Shown here piece after piece: positions 8,491-15,185 of a stretch of DNA of 20,992 bases (its first letter is position 1; the number at the start of each line of letters is the position of its first letter). Both the position numbers and the translations under genes were made by a program. The notes under the pieces were generated by a model that had not been told where the DNA came from, ran no database searches, and worked only from the letters and a program-made list of their open reading frames with translations. Source of the DNA: Arthrobacter sp. (GTDB lineage Bacteria; Actinomycetota; Actinomycetes; Actinomycetales; Micrococcaceae); contig JASLBS010000083.1 in assembly GCA_030146405.1 (NCBI GenBank), forward strand, positions 1 through 20,992, written 5' to 3'.

Positions 8491-9459
8491 CTACCCCCAG
8501 GGACCCCGCTGCACCAGGTTCTCGGGTTCACGACCCGTGCCCAGGGCTTCGACCTGCCGGCGGAGCAGGGCGAGGATGCGTGGCGTGAACGCTTCGGTAT
8601 TACCCCCCACGTGGGGGGTGATGATGACGCCGGGCGCCTGCCAGAGCGGGTGTCCCTCCGGCAGCGGCTCAGGATCCACCACGTCGAGCGCCGCCCGCAA
8701 CCGACCGGCGGTGACCTCCCGTGTGAGGGCGTCGGTGTCCACCACCGCACCGCGCGCGACATTCACCACGAGGGCCCCGTCCGGGAGCGCGGCGAGCACG
8801 TCCGCGCCGATGAGCCCGCGCGTGGCTTCCGTGAGGGGCGTGATCAGGATGACTACGTCGTGCCGCGGCGCCAGCTCCACCAGCTCGTCGCTGCCGTGCA
8901 CGTGGCCGTGCTCGTCGTCCCGGGCGGCGCTGCCCACCCGGGTCACCTCCGCCTCGAAGGTGACCAGACGCCGGCGGATCTCCTCGCCGATCCCGCCGAC
9001 CCCCACGAGCAGGACCCTGCGGTCCGCCAGACCCGGATAACGGCTGCTGTGCCAGCGCCCCTCGGACTGCTGGCGGACGGCGTCGTCGATACCCCGCAGT
9101 GATGCCAGGGCGAGTCCGAGGGCCAGCTCGGCGGTCGCGGCGGCGTGGACGCCGGAGGCGGTCGCGATGGCCACATCGGGACCCACGAGGTCCGCGATGC
9201 CGTCGTACCCCGTGGACTGCGTCTGCACGAGCTTCAGTCGGGGTGCTGCATCGAGTGCTCCCCCGACGTGGGCCCGGCCGGTGTAGGGCAGGACGGCGGC
9301 GTCGAGGTCCGCGGGGTCGAAACCCTCCGGCGGGTTCCGGAAGTCCCACAGCACCACGTCGACGTCGGTCGAGACGTCGGCCAGGGCGTCCCGCAGATCC
9401 TCGGAGGGCACACTGAGCGTCCGGACGGTCTGGGCGGCGGAGGCAGCGGAGTTCGTCAT
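8491..9459 (-). CDS. D-2-hydroxyacid dehydrogenase (NAD-dependent)
   Basis: The 322-residue protein has the D-isomer-specific 2-hydroxyacid dehydrogenase layout: split substrate domain (about 1–100 and 290–322) around a Rossmann domain with GVGGIG at 153–158. The active-site residues are present: Arg236 (NVARGAVVD), Glu264 (DPEP) and His283 (ITPHVGG). Such enzymes reduce glyoxylate, hydroxypyruvate or other 2-ketoacids. It is shorter than SerA and lacks an ACT domain, so it is not the biosynthetic phosphoglycerate dehydrogenase. Substrate is not inferable. The ATG at 9459 has no ribosome-binding site; TAGGCT six bases upstream suggests a leaderless transcript. It is convergent with the unknown gene ending at 8430, 60 bases away. 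Confidence 0.9.
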   Translation of the reverse strand: MTNSAASAAQTVRTLSVPSEDLRDALADVSTDVDVVLWDFRNPPEGFDPADLDAAVLPYTGRAHVGGALDAAPRLKLVQTQSTGYDGIADLVGPDVAIATASGVHAAATAELALGLALASLRGIDDAVRQQSEGRWHSSRYPGLADRRVLLVGVGGIGEEIRRRLVTFEAEVTRVGSAARDDEHGHVHGSDELVELAPRHDVVILITPLTEATRGLIGADVLAALPDGALVVNVARGAVVDTDALTREVTAGRLRAALDVVDPEPLPEGHPLWQAPGVIITPHVGGNTEAFTPRILALLRRQVEALGTGREPENLVQRGPWG

Positions 9460-9465
9460 CCGGTC

Positions 9466-9471
9466 AGCCTA
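9466..9471 (-). promoter_or_regulatory. –10 element of a leaderless dehydrogenase promoter
   Basis: TAGGCT fits TANNNT and is followed by six bases (GACCGG) and then the ATG at 9459. No ribosome-binding site or convincing –35 is visible. Confidence 0.5.
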
Positions 9472-9524
9472 CTGGGGCCCCTGCATCCGTCCGGGGGGGT
9501 CCGACGCCGCAGGAGGGCCATGAT

Positions 9525-9554
9525 TTCGGAATTCGGCAGGACTGCTGGTAGAGT
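9525..9554 (+). promoter_or_regulatory. Probable promoter of tRNA-Lys
   Basis: TTCGGA (9525–9530), an 18-base spacer and TAGAGT (9549–9554) form a promoter-like pair. The predicted start near 9561 leaves a leader of about 47 bases before the tRNA. Confidence 0.45.
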
Positions 9555-9607
9555 TTCATGCTGTTGCGGATGACCCCTTCGACATCGATCGGACGGGAAA
9601 ACGCCAC

Positions 9608-9680
9608 GCACCTCTAGCTCAATTGGCAGAGCAATTGACTCTTAATCAATGGGTTTCGGGTTCAAGTCCCGAGGGGTGCA
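9608..9680 (+). tRNA. tRNA-Lys (anticodon CTT)
   Basis: A complete 73-base cloverleaf is visible. The acceptor stem is GCACCTC (9608–9614) with GGGGTGC (9673–9679), containing one T·G pair, and A9680 is the discriminator. The D stem is GCTC/GAGC, the anticodon stem ATTGA/TCAAT with loop CTCTTAA (anticodon CTT at 9641–9643), and the T arm TCGGG-TTCAAGT-CCCGA. CCA is not encoded. It reads AAG lysine codons, the main lysine codon in GC-rich genomes. It stands alone, with a terminator hairpin just after it. Confidence 0.97.
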
Positions 9681-9683
9681 CCT

Positions 9684-9729
9684 CGAAACCCCGTATGTCA
9701 GGTCTCGCCGCCTGGGATGCGGGGTTTCG
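9684..9729 (+). terminator. Terminator hairpin of tRNA-Lys
   Basis: CGAAACCCCG (9684–9693) and CGGGGTTTCG (9720–9729) pair perfectly. The stem extends by GTAT/ATGC with one wobble, and an inner CAGG/CCTG stem caps it. It starts 4 bases after the tRNA. The T tail is short (TTCT). Confidence 0.75.
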
Positions 9730-9841
9730 TTCTGCCACCGGTGAGTGGCTCCCGTCAACGGCCACCGGGCCTGCAGCCGATCGTTGCACAGCAGCGTGGA
9801 ACTACTGCAGCATGGCAGTTATCCCACCCCCGGAGGAACCC

Positions 9842-10084
9842 ATGAGCAGGAATGCGCCCGACACTCCACCCGGCGTCGACTTCCATCCCTGGCCGCGCCC
9901 GATTCCTGCACAGTACGTCCCGGTGCTGCAGATCGCCGTGGTCCTCGTCCTCGTGACGGTGCTGCTCCTGACGCTCCTTCCCTCCCTCCCGTTCCTGCAC
10001 TTCCTCATCAACGCGTTGTTCGTGGGGGCGCTGGTGCGCAGACTCAGGAGACCCCGCCCGGAGCGCCCGCGCCCGAGCGACTGA
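9842..10084 (+). CDS. Small membrane protein of unknown function, 80 residues
   Basis: The frame starts at an ATG with GGAGGA about 5 bases upstream. The first 24 residues are Pro-rich and polar. A long hydrophobic stretch follows (about residues 25–63, 'YVPVLQIAVVLVLVTVLLLTLL' then 'FLHFLINALFVGALV'), probably two membrane spans. The tail is basic (RRLRRPRPERPRP), which the positive-inside rule places in the cytoplasm. No family is recognised. The longer open frame from 9623 would run through the tRNA and is rejected. It is followed 46 bases later by another unknown membrane-anchored protein. Confidence 0.75.
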   Translation: MSRNAPDTPPGVDFHPWPRPIPAQYVPVLQIAVVLVLVTVLLLTLLPSLPFLHFLINALFVGALVRRLRRPRPERPRPSD

Positions 10085-10118
10085 CGGGACCTTCCGGCGC
10101 TGCTGCCGTGACCGGGCC

Positions 10119-10124
10119 TACGAT
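10119..10124 (+). promoter_or_regulatory. –10 element of a leaderless promoter
   Basis: TACGAT fits TANNNT and is followed by six bases and the GTG at 10131. No ribosome-binding site is present between them. Confidence 0.5.
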
Positions 10125-10130
10125 GGACGC

Positions 10131-10832
10131 GTGAACGACATTCTCACCTTCGTCGGTGGCTACTGGTGGCTCGTCTTTCCGCTGACCGGTGTGGCAGCCA
10201 TCTGGGGTGGCAGCTGGTCCGAGGCGACCGAACGCCGGCATCGCCGGAAGGTGGAACTGTACCGGCTGAAGCATCCCGAGCTGGCGCAGCAGCAGGCACC
10301 GGTGCCCGAGAAGGCCCCCCACAGCCGCACCCGCGATGTGAAGCAGGTCCTGCGCGCACACGAGGACGTCGATCGCAAATGGCTCACCTATGAACTGGAT
10401 GCCGCGAAGCTGATCGACTTCCCCGCGATGACGGACGTGCGGGACCCGTTGACGGTAGCCTTCCTTCGCGCCAAGCGTGAAGCCGATTCCCTGCGTCCCG
10501 TCGAGCCGTCAGCGGTGTCGCCCGAGGAACTCTCCGCCTACCGCTCCGCCGTGACGTCCTACGACGTCGCCTTCCAGGTGGCTGAGACGGAGGCACGGCG
10601 CGTTCGGCTCAGTGGCTTCAGCGCGGCGGAACGGCAACGGCTCGAGACTGCGCGGAAGCTCGTGACCATCGTGGTCGACGACGCGGCGACGGCGGCCGAG
10701 CGACAGGTCGCCTACCGACGGGCACGCCGCGAGCTGGACGGCCTGATCGTCCTCCCCGACGCCACCGTCACGTCGCTCGAGGAGAAGGTGGCAGGAGCTC
10801 TGGGTGTCCGACCGGATGCAGGCCTGCCCTGA
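10131..10832 (+). CDS. Unknown protein with N-terminal membrane anchor, 233 residues
   Basis: No family is recognised. Residues about 5–26 (FVGGYWWLVFPLTGVAAIWGG) form one hydrophobic span, followed by a very basic stretch (ERRHRRKVELYRL), so the rest is probably cytoplasmic. The remainder is charged, helical and partly coiled-coil-like, with many Arg, Glu and Ala residues ('AETEARRVRLSGFSAAERQRLETARKL'). The GTG at 10131 lacks a ribosome-binding site and sits six bases after TACGAT, which points to leaderless expression. Coding is supported by the long frame and by its size and composition. A scaffold or envelope-associated role is possible but only a guess. Confidence 0.72.
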   Translation: MNDILTFVGGYWWLVFPLTGVAAIWGGSWSEATERRHRRKVELYRLKHPELAQQQAPVPEKAPHSRTRDVKQVLRAHEDVDRKWLTYELDAAKLIDFPAMTDVRDPLTVAFLRAKREADSLRPVEPSAVSPEELSAYRSAVTSYDVAFQVAETEARRVRLSGFSAAERQRLETARKLVTIVVDDAATAAERQVAYRRARRELDGLIVLPDATVTSLEEKVAGALGVRPDAGLP

Positions 10833-10848
10833 GGTTCGGGAACAGCCC

Positions 10849-10877
10849 TTCCACACCGGCGCCGGCTGGGTCATAAT
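10849..10877 (+). promoter_or_regulatory. Probable promoter of the VOC-family gene
   Basis: TTCCAC (10849–10854), a 17-base spacer and CATAAT (10872–10877) form a fair promoter about 53 bases before the start codon at 10930, just after the preceding gene ends. Confidence 0.5.
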
Positions 10878-10929
10878 CCTTCCCATCAGCGGACGTCCGG
10901 CACGGACATCCCGGAGAGAGGCGAGAATC

Positions 10930-11436
10930 ATGGCGACGACGATCAACACCTACCTCAACTTCAAGGACACGGCGAAGGATGCCATGGACTTCTACCGGTC
11001 CATCTTCGGCGGTGAACTCCAGAGCACCACCTTCGCCGAGTACCAGGTGAGTGAGGACCCCGCCGAACAGCACAAGATCATGCACGCGCGGCTCACCACG
11101 GACTCGGGGTACGTGCTCATGGCCGCCGATACGCCGAACAGCATGGAGTACACGGTGCCCACCGGCCACTCGCTCTCGATCAGCGGCGACGACGAGGCCG
11201 AACTCCGACGCTACTGGGAGATACTCGCCGGAACCGGCACCGAGGTCCTGCCGCTCACCCCGTCGCCCTGGGGAGACAGCTTCGGTATGTGCATCGACCG
11301 CTTCGGTATCAGCTGGATGATCAACATCGCCGCGTCCGCGCCTGGCAACACGGCTGGTAACACCGCTGGTAACACCGCAGCCGCTGCCCCGACGGCAGCC
11401 CCCGTGGACACGACGGGCGAGGCGACGGGCGTCTAG
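10930..11436 (+). CDS. VOC/PhnB-like (glyoxalase-fold) protein with repeat tail
   Basis: The first 135 or so residues are a PhnB/YjdN-type vicinal-oxygen-chelate domain: 'INTYLNFKDTAKDAMDFYRSIFGGEL' at the start, 'GHSLSISGDDEAEL' in the middle and 'DRFGISWMINI' at the end. Such proteins share the glyoxalase/bleomycin-resistance fold; the activity of this subfamily is mostly unknown. After the domain there is a 30-residue low-complexity tail with three GNTA repeats and then Ala/Pro/Thr, not part of the family core. The ATG at 10930 follows a GGAGAGAGG-type ribosome-binding site. The stop codon overlaps the stop of the opposite-strand transporter gene through a shared CTAG. The domain call is secure; the function is open. 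Confidence 0.88.
   Translation: MATTINTYLNFKDTAKDAMDFYRSIFGGELQSTTFAEYQVSEDPAEQHKIMHARLTTDSGYVLMAADTPNSMEYTVPTGHSLSISGDDEAELRRYWEILAGTGTEVLPLTPSPWGDSFGMCIDRFGISWMINIAASAPGNTAGNTAGNTAAAAPTAAPVDTTGEATGV
11344..11379 (+). repeat. Three 12-base tandem repeats encoding Gly-Asn-Thr-Ala
   Basis: GGCAACACGGCT, GGTAACACCGCT and GGTAACACCGCA follow one another in frame and extend the C-terminal tail of the VOC-family protein. Copies differ by one to three bases, all at third codon positions. Confidence 0.85.
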
Positions 11437-12483
11437 TCCCGTCCGCGACCGGGCGTCGGGGGCACCGACGGGGTGTCCGGACCGAAGCGCAGCGTGGGTT
11501 CGTCCGCGGTGGCGAGGGTGAGTACGGCCTCCTCCACCCGTTCATGTTCCTCGATGTCCCGCTCCACGGCGCGGAGAACGACGGCGACATCATGCTCCAC
11601 CCGGTCGCCCACGAGGTCCACGGCGGCGACGAGGTAGAGCCGTTCGGGTCCCACGTACTCGAGGTGCAGGTAGGTGATCCTCTCGATGCTGGGATGGGCG
11701 CTGAGGCGGCCGGCCACCGATTCCAGCAGTGCCGGTGACACGGCCTGCCCGACGAGGAAGCGCCGGTTGCGGTCGATCAGGATGACGGCGACCACCCCCA
11801 GGAGGACGCCGACGAGGATGGAGCCGATGGCGTCCGGGATCGGTGACCCCGTCAGCTCGTGCAGGAGGATCCCGACGAAGACGAGGACGAGACCCACCAG
11901 GGCAGCGGAGTCCTCGGCGAAGACGGCCCGGAGCGTGGGGTTGGAGGTGGTGGACACGGTGCGCAGGGTGCCGGTTCCGTGCTCCTTCCCGGCTCTTCTC
12001 GCCTGCCGGTACGCCTGCAGGAAGGACGTCCCTTCCAGCACGAACGCGAAGGCGAGGACCGCGTAGGCCACGCCGTAGCTTCCCGCAGGTTCGGGATCGA
12101 GGAGTTGCTGGACGCCGTGGGTGATCGACACCACGGCCCCGGCGGTGAACAGGCCGAATGCGGCGAACATGGACCAGACGTAGGCCTCGCGCCCGTAGCC
12201 CATGGGGTGCGAGCGGTCCCGGTGCCGCCGGGACTTTCGCTCGGCGATCAGGAGGAAGATCTGGTTACCCGTGTCCGCCCAGGAGTGCGCGGCCTCCGCC
12301 GTCATGGACGCCGAGCCCGTGACCCAGGGCCGCGACCGATTTCGCCGCTGCCACCAGGAGATTCGCGGTGAAGGCGATGATGACCGTCAGCGGACTGTCG
12401 CTGGCCGCACCGCCGGCACTCCGGCTCCGTACTCCGTGGGAGGCGGGAACCGATCGACGCACCGGGGAGGGGCCCTCCTTCAT
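11433..12483 (-). pseudogene. Cation diffusion facilitator transporter, apparent +1 frameshift
   Basis: Two overlapping frames together encode one CDF-family cation efflux protein of about 350 residues. The first (start ATG at 12483, ribosome-binding site GGAAAGGA) gives the N-terminus and membrane segment 1 ('LTVIIAFTANLLVAAAKSVAAL'). The second resumes with V-T-G-S-A-S-M-T-A-E-A-A-H-S-W-A-D, which carries the His/Asp metal-site motif of membrane segment 2, and runs to the cytoplasmic C-terminal domain. They join if one base is removed from the CCC run at 12323–12325 (GGG on the gene strand). A shorter product could start at ATG 12305, but it would lack the first segment. Either a recent disabling mutation or a sequence error explains this. 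Members export Zn, Fe, Co or Mn. Confidence 0.8.
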
Positions 12484-12495
12484 GGCGTCCTTTCC

Positions 12496-12522
12496 GGGCG
12501 TCGGGTGGCGCCGGCGACGCCC
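12496..12522 (-). terminator. Hairpin between the DUF2795 gene and the CDF gene
   Basis: GGGCGTCG (12496–12503) pairs perfectly with CGACGCCC (12515–12522) across an 11-base loop, 27 bases after the DUF2795 stop. There is no U-tract. It may end the DUF2795 transcript or simply reflect GC-rich sequence. Confidence 0.4.
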
Positions 12523-12549
12523 CCGGGAGGGCGCCGCCGCCGGATTCTC

Positions 12550-12738
12550 CTACTTGGATGCTTCCTTGTTCACGTCCGTGGGCGAATCGTATTCGCGGTC
12601 CGCGAGGTTGTTGAGGGTCTCGAGGACCGCGTCATCCGCGCCCTTGTCCTGGGCGTGCTTGACGAGGTCCTCCTTGGACGCCGGGTAGTCCATGCCGCCC
12701 AGTGCCTTCTGGATGTCGATCGGGCTCGGATCTGCCAT
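12550..12738 (-). CDS. DUF2795 family small protein, 62 residues
   Basis: The protein matches the DUF2795 pattern known from many actinobacteria: 'IDIQKALGGMDYPASKEDLVKHA', an acidic turn 'GADD', then 'VLETLNNLADREYDSPTDV'. It is soluble and probably helical. Function is unknown. GAAGGAG about 6 bases before the ATG supports the start. It lies 60 bases after the glycosyltransferase gene on the same strand, but a 9-bp hairpin in that gap suggests separate expression. Confidence 0.88.
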   Translation of the reverse strand: MADPSPIDIQKALGGMDYPASKEDLVKHAQDKGADDAVLETLNNLADREYDSPTDVNKEASK

Positions 12739-12774
12739 GTGGTGCTCCTTCGTGTCGGTTCGGTTCCCTTGCGT

Positions 12775-12797
12775 GGCGCTCCCGGGAAGGAAGCGCC
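12775..12797 (-). terminator. Hairpin after the GT2 glycosyltransferase gene
   Basis: GGCGCTCCC (12775–12783) and GGAAGCGCC (12789–12797) form a 9-bp stem with one G·T/A·C position and a 5-base loop, starting one base after the glycosyltransferase stop. No U-tract follows. Confidence 0.5.
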
Positions 12798-12798
12798 G

Positions 12799-13662
12799 TC
12801 ACTGGCCCAGGATTACGTGGGCAGCGTCTGTGTGCCGGTCCGGCACCGTGGTGGGCGCCTCGAGGTGCACCGCACCCGAGGGGATGATCCCGGCACCGCC
12901 GTAACGTTCCATTACGCGCCATTGCGCCGCGACGTCCTCCCCCGCGTGCTCGGCGGGGAGCCTGTCCCAGAAGTCGAAACCTCCGCAGTCGAGGAGAGCA
13001 TTGCGGTCGAACAGGACGCAACCGCCCACCCAGGCCACGCGGTAGAGGCGCCACTCCCCTGCCGGGACAGCGAGCTCGGCGGCGGCGTGTGCCAGGTTCG
13101 CGGCGTTGTGCAGGGGCCAGCGCTCGAATCCGTCGAGTCCCGGCCGGATCCGTTCGGGCAGCACCCGGTTGTCCGGCCAGAGCGAGAGCCGTGTACGTTC
13201 CTGCGGCCGGTCGTCGTCGAGGTAGGACAAACCCTGGACGGCGGATCCCACGAAGCCGCACCCGGCTGCCCGCAGGGCGCGGCTCATCCGGCCCAGCGAG
13301 CCCGGTTCCAGCCAGACGTCGTTGTCGAGGAACAGGACGAGCGGCGCCTCCGCGAGCCCGAGCAGGAAGTTCCGATGCTCGGCGAGTCCGCGGCGTGGGA
13401 GATGCCGCTGCAGTTGCACGGGGCGGCCCTGGGCCTCGAGCACGCGCACCATCGCCCGGACCGCGGGCTCCGTGAACGATGCGGTCCCGCCCTCGGTCTG
13501 GTCACTGACCACCACACGGAACGGCACGTCCTCCTGCGCGGCGAGCCCCGCGAGCGTCACCGCGAGCTCTGCCGGCCGCCCGAAGGACGGGATGAGCACG
13601 TCGATGAGCGGCTCGTCACCGGGAGTGTCCAGGGCCCATGCTCCCGACCAGCGCGTACTCAT
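12799..13662 (-). CDS. Family 2 glycosyltransferase
   Basis: The 287-residue protein has the GT-A fold signs of family 2: 'IDVLIPSFGRP' at the N-terminus, the metal/nucleotide-sugar DxD motif as DND at 113–115 (VLFLDNDVWLEPG), 'WVGGCVLFDR' (about 211–220), and an acidic 'HAGEDVAAQW' (Glu242–Asp243) where the catalytic base is expected. It has no membrane segment and would transfer a sugar from an activated donor in the cytoplasm. Its ATG overlaps the stop of the HldE-like gene (ATGA), so it is probably translationally coupled and may use the heptose or a partner sugar on the same glycan. A longer frame to 14190 lies antiparallel-like within the HldE gene in another phase and is rejected. Confidence 0.9.
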   Translation of the reverse strand: MSTRWSGAWALDTPGDEPLIDVLIPSFGRPAELAVTLAGLAAQEDVPFRVVVSDQTEGGTASFTEPAVRAMVRVLEAQGRPVQLQRHLPRRGLAEHRNFLLGLAEAPLVLFLDNDVWLEPGSLGRMSRALRAAGCGFVGSAVQGLSYLDDDRPQERTRLSLWPDNRVLPERIRPGLDGFERWPLHNAANLAHAAAELAVPAGEWRLYRVAWVGGCVLFDRNALLDCGGFDFWDRLPAEHAGEDVAAQWRVMERYGGAGIIPSGAVHLEAPTTVPDRHTDAAHVILGQ

Positions 13663-15185
13663 GACGCGTCTTCGGCGAGCGGGGTGGAGCGGATCCTGCG
13701 CACCACCGCCGCCGTCGACCGCTCGGGGACATAGTCGAGGATGCTCACCCTGCCACCGCATGCCTCGACGGCGGGGGTCTCCTGCAGCATCTGCGCGGTG
13801 TAATCGCCACCCTTGGCATAGATGTCGGGCCTCAGCTCCTCGATCAGCGGAACCAGGGTGTCGGTGTCGAAGACGGTCACGTAGTCCACGCAGCTCAGCG
13901 AGGCGATGACTCCCGCCCGGTCCGCGATCGGGTTGATCGGACGGTCGGGGCCCTTCAGCCGTCGAACGCCGTCGTCGTCGTTGAGTGCCACCACCAGGAT
14001 GTCGCCGAGCTGCTTGGCCTGGTTGAGGTAGCGGGTATGGCCGCGATGCAGAACGTCGAAGCACCCGTTGGTCAGGACGATCCGGCTGCCCGCCGCACGG
14101 TCCGCCGCCACCTTCCGGAGAAGTTCCGCCGTGGAGAGGGCGGTATCGGCGAACTGCTGGAGGTGACCGGTGAGGTCGGCAGTGGTGCACACGGAGGTTC
14201 CCGGGCGGTGGACCACGACGTCGGCTGCCGCCTGCGCGAGATCGAGACTCGTGGTCAGCGGAAGACCGGAGGCCCGAGCAGCGGTGAGGCTCGCCACGAA
14301 GGTGTCCCCCGCACCCGAGGCCTGCCTCTCCGTGGCCGGTTTCGCCCAGGTGCGGTGCTCCTCGCCGTCCCTGCCGAGCAGGATCGTGCCGTCCCGGTCC
14401 AGCGTGACCACGACGGCCGCGGCCCTGGTGGCGCCGAGGAGAGCGTCTCGGTGCTCCGACACGGCGGCGGCCCGGTCCGAGACCGGATCCAGTCGCATCC
14501 CGAGAACGTGGGCCGCCTCCTGCGCATTGGGCGTGACGATATCGGGTTCCAGCAGGGACCAGGCCGCGGTGTCGTGGGCGTCGACCACCACGAGGGTCGC
14601 AGCATCGATCACGCCCGCGCGCCCGAGTACCTCCCGGACCGGGCCACCGAGGGCTCCGGAGCCGTAGTCGCAGACCACCACGGCGTCCGCGGCCTCGACC
14701 GCAACCGGCAGGCGGGCAGCCAGTGCATCGATGGCAGCTGCGGGGAGCTCGTGCTGGGTGTCGTCGAGCCGCAGCATGACCTGGTCACCACCGAGGATCC
14801 GGTACTTGGTGGTGGTCGACACCCCTGGGTCCTCCACCAGATCCGTCGTGTCCACACCGGCGGCGTCGAGGATGGATCGCAGGCGCCGCCCGGCGTCGTC
14901 CGGTCCGATCAATCCGCACATCCGCACGCGCGCACCGAGCGCGGCGAGGTTCATGGCCGTATTGGCCGCGCCCCCGGCGGCGTACTCACGGCGGGTGACG
15001 TCCACGACGGGCGCGGGCGCCTCCCGGCAGAAACGCTCGATGGTGCCGCTCCACCAGCCGTCCAGCATGGCGTCCCCCACCACGGTGATGCGTGGCGCCC
15101 GATCCGCGATGGCGGCGGGAAGCCAGGCTGCGGGGCTGCGGACCTCGGCGAGGTCGCCCGCTCCGCCGTCCAGCGGCTTCTCCAT
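13659..15185 (-). CDS. hldE: Fused heptose-7-phosphate kinase / heptose-1-phosphate nucleotidyltransferase (HldE-like, paralog A)
   Basis: In HldE, the N-terminal PfkB-type domain phosphorylates D-glycero-D-manno-heptose 7-phosphate at C1 and the C-terminal domain adds a nucleotide (AMP from ATP in the classical enzyme). The 508-residue protein shows both: 'VVGDAMLDGWW' and GGAAN (71–75) with 'EAPAPVV', then the catalytic GAGD at 291–294; and 'LTNGCFDVLHRGH' with HxGH at 380–383, followed by 'LKGPDRPINPIADRA' and 'DIYAKGGDY'. The ATG at 15185 overlaps the aldehyde dehydrogenase stop by one base (TGATG), with AGGAG about 8 bases upstream. The GT2 gene follows with a 4-base overlap. Sugar and nucleotide specificity are inferred from the family only. 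Confidence 0.88.
   Translation of the reverse strand: MEKPLDGGAGDLAEVRSPAAWLPAAIADRAPRITVVGDAMLDGWWSGTIERFCREAPAPVVDVTRREYAAGGAANTAMNLAALGARVRMCGLIGPDDAGRRLRSILDAAGVDTTDLVEDPGVSTTTKYRILGGDQVMLRLDDTQHELPAAAIDALAARLPVAVEAADAVVVCDYGSGALGGPVREVLGRAGVIDAATLVVVDAHDTAAWSLLEPDIVTPNAQEAAHVLGMRLDPVSDRAAAVSEHRDALLGATRAAAVVVTLDRDGTILLGRDGEEHRTWAKPATERQASGAGDTFVASLTAARASGLPLTTSLDLAQAAADVVVHRPGTSVCTTADLTGHLQQFADTALSTAELLRKVAADRAAGSRIVLTNGCFDVLHRGHTRYLNQAKQLGDILVVALNDDDGVRRLKGPDRPINPIADRAGVIASLSCVDYVTVFDTDTLVPLIEELRPDIYAKGGDYTAQMLQETPAVEACGGRVSILDYVPERSTAAVVRRIRSTPLAEDAS

Noticed and set aside
9623..9841. Upstream part of an open frame that continues into the 80-residue membrane protein
   Set aside because: It reads through the tRNA-Lys gene and its terminator; the ATG at 9842 has a good ribosome-binding site.
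12202..13734. 510-codon plus-strand frame opposite the CDF, DUF2795 and GT2 genes
   Set aside because: It spans three unrelated opposite-strand genes and their gaps, with no domain.
13663..14190. N-terminal extension of the GT2 frame into the HldE gene
   Set aside because: The extension is in a different phase from HldE and Arg/Pro/Gly-rich; the GT2 core starts after the ATGA overlap.
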